From Cloacimonetes bacterium UBA5553 (GTDB lineage: Bacteria; Cloacimonadota; Cloacimonadia; Cloacimonadales; Cloacimonadaceae), in NCBI GenBank assembly GCA_002425825.1, contig DIMZ01000083.1:1-5071 (forward strand): a stretch of 5,071 nucleotides of DNA, read 5' to 3'. Shown one piece after another: positions 1 to 5,071 of this stretch (position 1 is its first letter; each line of letters begins with the position of its first letter). The position numbers and the translations under genes are program-made. The notes below the pieces were generated by a model, which was not told where the DNA came from, searched no databases, and worked only from the letters and a program-made list of their open reading frames with translations.

Positions 1-68
1 AGCTCAGCTGGGAGAGCGCTTGCTTTACACGCAAGTGGTCGGGGGTTCGAGTCCCTTAGCGCCCACCA
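1..68 (+). tRNA. tRNA-Val (anticodon UAC), 5' end cut by window edge
   Basis: The cloverleaf can be folded by eye. The D stem is GCTC (2-5) with GAGC (14-17). The anticodon stem is CTTGC (19-23) with GCAAG (31-35), and its 7-nt loop TTTACAC carries anticodon TAC at 26-28, which reads Val codon GTA and possibly other GTN codons. The T stem GGGGG (41-45) pairs with CCCTT (53-57) around loop TTCGAGT. The acceptor 3' strand AGCGCCC (58-64) is followed by discriminator A65 and an encoded CCA (66-68). The missing 5' acceptor strand would be GGGCGCT, so about 8 bases lie before the window. There is no T-run terminator immediately after it. No second copy of the tRNA 3' end was noticed, so nothing suggests its use as an integration site. 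Confidence 0.96.
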
Positions 69-82
69 TTATATAAATTTAC

Positions 83-106
83 AACTTGTTAAATGGTTAA
101 CAGGTT
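83..106. repeat. 10-bp inverted repeat (palindrome) in the tRNA-to-SDR gene spacer
   Basis: AACTTGTTAA (83-92) and TTAACAGGTT (97-106) are inverted copies with one mismatch, which becomes a G-U pair in RNA (positions 86 and 103). They are separated by the 4-nt loop ATGG. The stem is AT-rich and no T-run follows on either strand, so it does not look like a standard intrinsic terminator. It lies 14 nt after the tRNA and 36 nt before the SDR gene start. It could be an operator, a tRNA 3'-processing or termination hairpin, or a leader structure. The repeat is seen directly; its function is unknown. Confidence 0.6.
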
Positions 107-146
107 ATCCAAAGCCTTCAGCCGCATAACAAATGGGGATGAATGA
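93..146 (+). other. Possible 17-codon leader ORF overlapping the SDR gene start
   Basis: An ATG in the loop of the inverted repeat opens a frame of 17 codons (MVNRLSKAFSRITNGDE). It ends at TGA 144-146, which overlaps the ATG at 143-145. That arrangement is typical of translational coupling. No convincing Shine-Dalgarno precedes the ATG, and an ORF this short can arise by chance. It is recorded as a possibility, not a supported gene. Confidence 0.15.
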
Positions 147-1114
147 AGATAGCAATCACAGGTGCCAACGGCTTCGTAGGCAGCAATCTTATCCGGCACT
201 TTCAAACAGCAGGACATGAAGTTCTGGCTTTGGTGCGTTCGGTGGAAAGTGCCAATCTCCTTCGCAATATCGTAAAGACCATCGTGGTGGACTATAGCAA
301 TCCCGGCCCTCTGTATGAAGCTTTTTGCGATATGGATGTAGTTGTTCATAATGCAGGAAAAACCAAAGCTCTGGATATGGACGAAATGATGCAGGCAAAC
401 GTTAGCACCACAGATAACATCATTACGGCAATTAACTCGCTTAGCAAGGTTACCCAGCTAATCTATATAAGCTCTCAGGCTGCTTCGCGTCCCAGCTATG
501 GCAATGTTCCCGTTAAAGAATCCGATGCTCCGGCTCCGCTTACAAACTATGGTAAGAGCAAACTGGCGGCAGAGAACCTGATAAGAAAGAAGTGTAATCA
601 GCCATATACAATAATCCGTCCATGCTCGGTGTATGGTGATAACGACAAAGATTTTCTTTCGCTCTTCAAAATGGTAAACATGGGCTTCAGCTTCCAATTA
701 GGCAAAACAGACAAGCTGCTAAACATGATTCATGTAAATGAACTAGCGGAGTTTATAAGCCTATGTCTGATGAACGAGAGGGTTTTTGGCCAGATAGTCT
801 TTGCCACCGATACAAAGGTATATTATCAGAGCCAGATTATGAGAAGCATTGCCCGTGCTTTGCACAAAAGCCCCAAATACGTGGTTATTCCCGAAGTTAT
901 CGCCAAGCTTGCGTTCACACTTGGGGGATGGTATGGAAAGCTGTTTAGCGTGGCGGTAATTGTTAATAAAGATAAGATGAAAGAGATTATGGCTCCCGGC
1001 TGGGTGGCGGATACTTCGAAGGCAAAAGAACTGCTGAATTGGAATCCTACACCTGATTTTGACTTGAATATAATGGAGACGGTAAAATGCTATCGCGCGC
1101 TTGGCTGGCTATAA
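143..1114 (+). CDS. NAD(P)-dependent epimerase/dehydratase family protein (extended SDR)
   Basis: This complete 323-residue cytoplasmic protein is an extended short-chain dehydrogenase/reductase, the family of nucleotide-sugar epimerases/dehydratases and 3-beta-hydroxysteroid-dehydrogenase-like enzymes. The Rossmann dinucleotide motif TGANGFVG lies at residues 6-13 (G7, G10, G13). HNAG is at 69-72, the probable catalytic Ser is in ISSQ (109-112), and the Tyr/Lys pair is YGKSK (Y136, K140). The family motifs IIRPCSVYGD (157-166) and IHVNELA (196-202) follow. The C-terminal half forms the variable substrate domain and ends in the YRALGWL tail common in this group. The start is forced: an in-frame TGA (140-142) sits directly before the ATG, and the glycine motif begins at the usual distance. 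A modest GGGGA (135-139) lies only 3 nt upstream. The substrate cannot be read from the sequence; a sugar, sterol-like or other alcohol/ketone substrate is possible. The next gene overlaps its last 28 nt. Confidence 0.93.
   Translation: MKIAITGANGFVGSNLIRHFQTAGHEVLALVRSVESANLLRNIVKTIVVDYSNPGPLYEAFCDMDVVVHNAGKTKALDMDEMMQANVSTTDNIITAINSLSKVTQLIYISSQAASRPSYGNVPVKESDAPAPLTNYGKSKLAAENLIRKKCNQPYTIIRPCSVYGDNDKDFLSLFKMVNMGFSFQLGKTDKLLNMIHVNELAEFISLCLMNERVFGQIVFATDTKVYYQSQIMRSIARALHKSPKYVVIPEVIAKLAFTLGGWYGKLFSVAVIVNKDKMKEIMAPGWVADTSKAKELLNWNPTPDFDLNIMETVKCYRALGWL
1075..1078 (+). promoter_or_regulatory. Shine-Dalgarno for the barrel-protein gene, inside the SDR gene
   Basis: GGAG lies 8 nt upstream of the ATG at 1087, within the coding sequence of the SDR gene. 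It supports starting the next gene at 1087 despite the 28-nt overlap. The hydrophobic signal sequence beginning right at that Met supports the same start. Translation of the two genes is probably coupled. Confidence 0.75.
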
Positions 1115-2769
1115 TAGTTCTTTTGGGATGTGGCTTTTTGTATGCCCAGGCAGATAGCCTCGATGCAGTAGTGGAGTCTGATTCCACTCGCTTTCTTTTC
1201 GCACGAGCCCGTAAAGCAGAGATTGAGGATTGGCTGCAAGTAAATAGAAAAAATACAAGCAATCCATATCTGATTAGCAGGGCATTACAATCTGATATCG
1301 GGGATATCTACAACGCAGGTTATCTTTCTATTGGCAGACCAAATGTAGCGATGCCATATAGACACGGCTTAGAACAGCTTGCTTCCGCATATTCTGCTTC
1401 GCTATATCATGGTTATTACAACAGCTTTTACAATAGCAACAACACCTTAGGCAGCGTTAATTACAGCGTAGCATCCTATCCATTTGAACCTACATTATCT
1501 ATGATTCATGGTGGCATAGGCGAGCAACAACACCGCTTTGCCCGTGTTATGCTTAAGAAGGGAACTTTATTGGGGTTCAGAGGTGCGGAATATCAGGGTG
1601 ATATGCTGGTGCAGAATGGCATTTGGACAGATATTAATTCAGCCGAAACGTCCATGAAGCATTATGTCTGTGCCGAACATGGTTTGCTAAAGTTTGAAGC
1701 TGAATATGCGTCATGGGCGAAGGATGTGGCAATGTCGGAGCTGATGCCCATCTACTGGCAGGCTAATAACTATAAACTGGCACATGATCAAAAACATCAA
1801 TATGCTGCTATTAAACTACCATATGCAGAGCTAAAAGTACTAAGCAGTAAGGAAACTGCTACTCATAACTCCTTTGCCAGGAAACTTGAGAACGAAAGCA
1901 CGCAGTTAAACCTTAGTTATCTTTATGATGCAGGCACCTATAATGCCAGCCTTGCCTATGAACGCGCTTGGACAAAAAGCAACTTCGATATACCACTTAG
2001 CTTTGATAGAGAATACTACAAAGATAAGCTAAGCGCAAGCTGGGATAGCTATCCCGGTGCCTTGTTGAGCGTAAAGGCAGATTTATTAGACTGGAAAAGA
2101 TCCCGGCTGTTTTCAGACCTTGCCATACCCTACAAGGGGCATCTGTTTGGCGTTTATGCCAATGCCAGAATAGACTCAGACAGCACCGCACTGATGGTAA
2201 ACAGCATTTATAGCGGTGCCGCCGCACTTGATGTGATGGATATATCTATCCGAAATGAAGTGGCGGGATATCTGCGTTATGAATACCAAGGTGTGTCGAG
2301 CCTGTTGGCAGTGGGAGCAAAGAAAGTACGTCAACGCGCTTTGGCAAACCTAAACATTAGCGATGAGCAGTTTTTTGTACGTCTGGCATTCGATATCAAG
2401 CAATCTTGGCGAAGCTGGGAACTGGAAACTAGGCCATATTGGATTTGGACGAAGGCGGATGCCAGCATGTGTGAAAGCCCGGAATTCACATTTCAGGGAG
2501 TGCAAAACCTCTATTATCATTTGCCTTACAATAATTCTCTGGTAGCAGGCTTTGGGCTAAGCGGTCACTCCGGCTACTACACTGCCAACACAGCTAATCC
2601 GGTATTGATAGAGGCTTCCACAGTGTTAGATATGTGGGCAGGATTTAATATCGACCGCTATTTTGAGCTGCGCGTTAAAATGCTCAATGCCTTGGAAAGC
2701 TCCGTTTATGGAGCCTTCCCGGCACCGAGATCACTGCATGTAGAACTTAGGTGGTTCTATCTAAATTAA
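1087..2769 (+). CDS. Secreted putative outer-membrane beta-barrel protein (TonB-receptor-like C-terminus)
   Basis: A 560-residue exported protein. Residues 1-22 form a signal peptide: R4, a hydrophobic core from about 5 to 19, and an AQA cleavage site before D23. LLGC (12-15) also loosely fits a lipobox. Residues 23-100 are a mixed polar region with no TonB box or plug domain that I recognise. From about 100 onward it is rich in Tyr/Trp/Phe with alternating polar and hydrophobic residues, as in amphipathic beta strands (for example around 394-411 and 429-454). The last ~45 residues (YFELRVKMLNALESSVYG from 525, then PAPRS, then HVELRWFYLN) resemble the final two strands of TonB-dependent receptor barrels, where an N-L/L-N turn and a P-G-R motif are followed by a W/F-rich closing strand. 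The inferred location is the outer membrane. Transported substrate and true family are not identified. It could be a plug-less porin-like barrel or a divergent receptor. It overlaps the upstream SDR gene and is likely in its operon. Confidence 0.7.
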   Translation: MLSRAWLAIIVLLGCGFLYAQADSLDAVVESDSTRFLFARARKAEIEDWLQVNRKNTSNPYLISRALQSDIGDIYNAGYLSIGRPNVAMPYRHGLEQLASAYSASLYHGYYNSFYNSNNTLGSVNYSVASYPFEPTLSMIHGGIGEQQHRFARVMLKKGTLLGFRGAEYQGDMLVQNGIWTDINSAETSMKHYVCAEHGLLKFEAEYASWAKDVAMSELMPIYWQANNYKLAHDQKHQYAAIKLPYAELKVLSSKETATHNSFARKLENESTQLNLSYLYDAGTYNASLAYERAWTKSNFDIPLSFDREYYKDKLSASWDSYPGALLSVKADLLDWKRSRLFSDLAIPYKGHLFGVYANARIDSDSTALMVNSIYSGAAALDVMDISIRNEVAGYLRYEYQGVSSLLAVGAKKVRQRALANLNISDEQFFVRLAFDIKQSWRSWELETRPYWIWTKADASMCESPEFTFQGVQNLYYHLPYNNSLVAGFGLSGHSGYYTANTANPVLIEASTVLDMWAGFNIDRYFELRVKMLNALESSVYGAFPAPRSLHVELRWFYLN

Positions 2770-2779
2770 TGTTTAATTT
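2763..2779. repeat. All-A/T inverted repeat spanning the convergent gene ends
   Basis: AAATTAA (2763-2769) and TTAATTT (2773-2779) are exact inverted copies with a TGT loop. They contain the stop codons of both convergent genes, whose coding sequences are only 3 nt apart. The stem has no G-C pair, so it is too weak for a classical intrinsic terminator. It may be a chance product of two TAA stops facing each other in AT-rich flanks. No stronger bidirectional terminator was seen nearby, and any such terminator would have to lie inside coding sequence. Confidence 0.4.
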
Positions 2780-4530
2780 TGCTTCAGGTGTTCGTGTAGG
2801 AAATCATGATATTCGGGGTTATTGAACACCAGTTCGTCATGAGTTCCCTTATGGGCTATGCCCTGTTTATCCAGAAACAGCACACTACTTACGTAGCGTA
2901 GGGTTGACAAGCGATGCGATATCACTATGGCTGCAATATCTGGATAGTTCGCATCTATACTCTGCCAAAGCTTTTCTTCGTTTTCGGCATCCAGACTTGC
3001 TGTAATATCGTCCAATATTAGCAGTTGCGGTTGTTTTACCAAAGCTCTGGCAATGGTAACGCGTTGCTTCTGTCCGCCTGATACACCCAATCCGCGGTTA
3101 CCAACCAGGGTTTCATCTTTATCGGGAAAACCTGCTATCTCCGCTTCAAGCTGGGCTGTCTGCACCGCAGTTTGATAGTCCTTTTCATCTGCACTACCCA
3201 CAGCAAAGAGAATGTTATCTTTCACTGTTCCGCCAAACAGCAGAGGCTCCTGGGGAACATAGGCAACCACATTGCGCAGGCTATCAATATCCACATTGGT
3301 AATATCTATGCCGTTCACCTTTATCTCACCCTCGCCGGGCTGCAACAAACCTAAGACCAGATTGGCAATAGTGCTTTTACCACTCCCCGTAGCACCAAGG
3401 ATAAGCATACGCTCGCCTTTGTTCAGATCAAAGCTACAGTGCTTTATTACCGGCCCCGGCTTGTCTGGATATTGGCACAGCACATCACGGAAGTTTAAAG
3501 CCTGGAAGCTGCTTATCTCCTGTCCTTTGCCAAAGCTGTCGTAAAAGCTGGGATAGTTGCGCATCTCTTCCAAACGGTCTATATTCACAAATGCCTGTTT
3601 ACCAGACAAGAATAGCTGTGGCAAATCTATAAGCGGGTAGATCATCATGGAGAGATAGGTGTAAAAAAGGAAGAAGGTTCCTACGGTAATCTGTCCCTTT
3701 ACCGCCATGTATCCGCCAAAGAGGATAACGCCTATCTGGGCAAAATAGTCAATATACTGCCAAATTAGCGAGAGTATGGCATTTAGCTTCACCATGCTCA
3801 TCTCGGTTTTAAAACGCTGTGCCAAGGCTGTGTCGAAGAAACGGTTATACTTCTCTTCACTCACAAAGCTCTTTACTATTCTTATGCCGGAAAAGCTCAT
3901 CTCCAATTGGTTATTTATGGCGGAGATTGCCTGTTGGTTACGGTTAAAATTCGCATACAGCTTATCTGAGGTGAAGTAAAACACCACCATCATCAATGGC
4001 AAGGGGGCAATGGATAGCAGGGTGAGCTTCACATTGATGCTAAACATCACCAGTAGTGAGAATAGAATCATGGAAAAGGAATTAAAAGCCCTGAATATCC
4101 CAGAGCACAAAAACCAGCTAATCTTTGGGTAATCGGACAAATCATCGGTAAGACGAGTAACAATGTCTCCCGTGCGATACTTCTGGAAAAAGCTGAAGTC
4201 TTTGCCGGTGATATACTTGAAGTAATACACTCTTAAGCTATGCTCGAAACGGATGTTTACCCAACCCCGGATGGCAGGATAGAAACCGGTAACTAACTGC
4301 GCTATGCCTATAGCAAAGAACAGCGTGATAACCCGATTCACTTCCTTTAACGGAGTGGGATGCTTCAGCGGATTGGCTATCACGTCTTTCAGCAGGTCTA
4401 TCATCAGCTTAAACACCCATGGGTAGGCAATGGACACTGCAGACGAACCCAGCGTAAATACTACCATTATAACAATGAATAGCTTCTGCTGTTTCCACTG
4501 CTTTATAATCCATGCTATGTTTCGGTTCAT
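2773..4530 (-). CDS. ABC exporter half-transporter, permease-ATPase fusion with degenerate Walker B
   Basis: This complete 585-residue inner-membrane protein has the type IV exporter layout (MsbA, TM287/288, BmrC/YheI families). An N-terminal six-helix domain has hydrophobic segments near 17-42, 66-86, 139-162, 163-186, 250-274 and 280-304. The C-terminal ATPase domain has a likely A-loop Y354, Walker A GATGSGKST (379-387), Q-loop Q427 (VPQEP), signature VSGGQ (483-487), Walker B LLILDD (503-508), D-loop SLD (512-514) and switch His H539 (SHRLS). D508 stands where the catalytic Glu normally is, the mark of the degenerate site in heterodimeric exporters. The signature is canonical, so it can complete the partner's active site. 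The start follows an AGGAG 6 nt upstream, and the stop of the upstream gene is directly adjacent. The likely role is ATP-driven export of a lipid, drug or peptide; the substrate is not determinable. Confidence 0.93.
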   Translation of the reverse strand: MNRNIAWIIKQWKQQKLFIVIMVVFTLGSSAVSIAYPWVFKLMIDLLKDVIANPLKHPTPLKEVNRVITLFFAIGIAQLVTGFYPAIRGWVNIRFEHSLRVYYFKYITGKDFSFFQKYRTGDIVTRLTDDLSDYPKISWFLCSGIFRAFNSFSMILFSLLVMFSINVKLTLLSIAPLPLMMVVFYFTSDKLYANFNRNQQAISAINNQLEMSFSGIRIVKSFVSEEKYNRFFDTALAQRFKTEMSMVKLNAILSLIWQYIDYFAQIGVILFGGYMAVKGQITVGTFFLFYTYLSMMIYPLIDLPQLFLSGKQAFVNIDRLEEMRNYPSFYDSFGKGQEISSFQALNFRDVLCQYPDKPGPVIKHCSFDLNKGERMLILGATGSGKSTIANLVLGLLQPGEGEIKVNGIDITNVDIDSLRNVVAYVPQEPLLFGGTVKDNILFAVGSADEKDYQTAVQTAQLEAEIAGFPDKDETLVGNRGLGVSGGQKQRVTIARALVKQPQLLILDDITASLDAENEEKLWQSIDANYPDIAAIVISHRLSTLRYVSSVLFLDKQGIAHKGTHDELVFNNPEYHDFLHEHLKQN

Positions 4531-5071
4531 CTATTGCTCCTGTTGCACCAACTGCAGTTCAACTAACTTGCGATAGTCCGCTGATCTGCCCATAAGTTCG
4601 TTATGAGTTCCACGGGCGATAATCTCACCGCCACTAAAATACAATATCTCATCAGCATCCAGCACAGAGGTAAGCCTATGTGCCACCACCAGAGCGGTTT
4701 TGTCGGCAAATACCTGTTGCATAGTGCGCTGAATCTTGGCTTCTGTTTGAGGGTCTATGGAGGCAGTAGCCTCGTCCATCACGATTATCTCGGAGCTAAA
4801 TGCCAGTGCCCTGGCAAAGCTGATAAGCTGCTTCTCCCCTTGTGAAATGTTCTGTCCACGTTCCGATAGCTCAGAATCCAAGCCCTGCTCCAAATTTCCG
4901 ATAAACTCATCTAACTGCACAATCGAGATGGCTTCTTTTACCTTGCTAATGTCCACCGCGTCATTATACACTCGCACGTTCTCCAGTATTGACCCGGGGA
5001 ACAGGAATATATCCTGCAGTATCAGGCCAATCTTGCTACGCCAGGCACGAAAGTCCAGCTCTGTTAAAGGA
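4531..5071 (-). CDS. ABC exporter ATPase domain, C-terminal part of partner subunit (partial)
   Basis: The reading frame stays open to the right edge of the window, giving 179 visible residues; the true start, membrane domain and Walker A lie outside. The visible part begins just before the Q-loop (LILQD, Q19 of the visible chain). It continues with the family-typical LFPGSILENV, the signature NISQGEKQL (visible ~74-82), Walker B IIVMDE with the catalytic Glu (visible 95-100), D-loop ASID and switch His in VAHRL (His 131). It ends in the usual GxxxxRGTHNEL region and a Gln-rich tail. SQGE departs from LSGGQ, as often seen in the catalytic-Glu-bearing partner of heterodimeric exporters. A GTG at 4977-4975 is an internal Val codon, not a start, because the Q-loop lies upstream of it. 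It is the first of the two operon genes here and is joined without a spacer to the 585-residue subunit. Confidence 0.92.
   Translation of the reverse strand, partial: PLTELDFRAWRSKIGLILQDIFLFPGSILENVRVYNDAVDISKVKEAISIVQLDEFIGNLEQGLDSELSERGQNISQGEKQLISFARALAFSSEIIVMDEATASIDPQTEAKIQRTMQQVFADKTALVVAHRLTSVLDADEILYFSGGEIIARGTHNELMGRSADYRKLVELQLVQQEQ
4537..4541 (-). promoter_or_regulatory. Shine-Dalgarno for the 585-residue ABC subunit
   Basis: Read on the minus strand, AGGAG ends 6 nt before the ATG at 4530-4528 and lies within the last codons of the upstream ABC gene. It is near-ideal in sequence and spacing. It therefore supports independent initiation right after the upstream TAG, coupling synthesis of the two subunits. 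Confidence 0.8.

Noticed and set aside
1..68. tRNA-Val as the attachment site of an integrated element
   Set aside because: No integrase gene and no repeated copy of the tRNA 3' end were noticed; the neighbours look like ordinary chromosomal genes.
83..106. Inverted repeat as the tRNA's intrinsic terminator
   Set aside because: The stem is AT-rich and is not followed by a T-run on either strand; kept only as a structure of unknown role.
89..398. Two overlapping minus-strand open frames (86 and 69 codons) at the start of the SDR gene
   Set aside because: They lie antisense to the Rossmann motif region, which is clearly coding on the plus strand, and their products look like no known proteins.
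3272..3544. 90-codon plus-strand open frame opposite the ABC ATPase domain
   Set aside because: It is antisense to the highly conserved Walker A to Q-loop region, has no Shine-Dalgarno or recognisable domain, and its codons mirror the real gene.
4603..4845. 80-codon plus-strand open frame opposite the partial ABC gene
   Set aside because: It is antisense to the signature, Walker B and H-loop motifs and has no family features; a shadow frame.
4975..4977. GTG as start of a 148-residue ABC protein
   Set aside because: The same frame continues upstream to the window edge and encodes the Q-loop LILQD and LFPGSILEN, so the GTG is an internal Val codon.

Overview
The window looks like ordinary chromosome from a Gram-negative bacterium. 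The evidence is a secreted, aromatic-rich protein whose C-terminus resembles an outer-membrane beta-barrel, together with tightly packed genes and moderate base composition. The lineage cannot be fixed from the sequence. The TonB-receptor-like C-terminal strands and the style of the ABC exporter suggest the Bacteroidota/FCB side (for example Cloacimonadota), but this is a low-confidence inference.

Layout: (1) 1-68, plus strand: the 3' part of a tRNA-Val(UAC) gene with encoded CCA; about 8 bases of its 5' end lie outside the window. (2) 69-142: a short AT-rich spacer holding a strong inverted repeat (83-106) and a 17-codon mini-ORF whose stop overlaps the next start. (3) 143-1114, plus: a complete extended-SDR NAD(P)-dependent epimerase/dehydratase-like protein. 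(4) 1087-2769, plus: a secreted 560-residue putative outer-membrane beta-barrel protein, overlapping the previous gene by 28 nt and with its own Shine-Dalgarno. (5) 2770-2772: a 3-nt convergent gap inside a small all-A/T inverted repeat. (6) 2773-4530, minus: a complete half-size ABC exporter subunit (TMD-NBD). (7) 4531-5071, minus: the C-terminal part of a second ABC exporter subunit, continuing off the right edge.

The two minus-strand genes form an operon and probably encode a heterodimeric type IV (MsbA/TM287-288/BmrCD-like) ABC exporter. The complete subunit has Asp where the catalytic Walker B Glu should be, plus a canonical SGGQ signature. The partial subunit has the catalytic Glu and a deviant SQGE signature. 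Together they would give one consensus and one degenerate ATP site. The genes abut with no spacer and in the same frame, separated by one TAG codon, but an AGGAG Shine-Dalgarno before the second ATG supports separate translation. The plus-strand pair (SDR enzyme and barrel) is probably translationally coupled; no shared pathway can be read from the sequence.

I found no CRISPR array, insertion sequence, phage gene or clearly novel system. The points most worth a second look are the asymmetric ATP sites, the in-frame amber junction, the unassigned barrel protein and the palindrome downstream of the tRNA.
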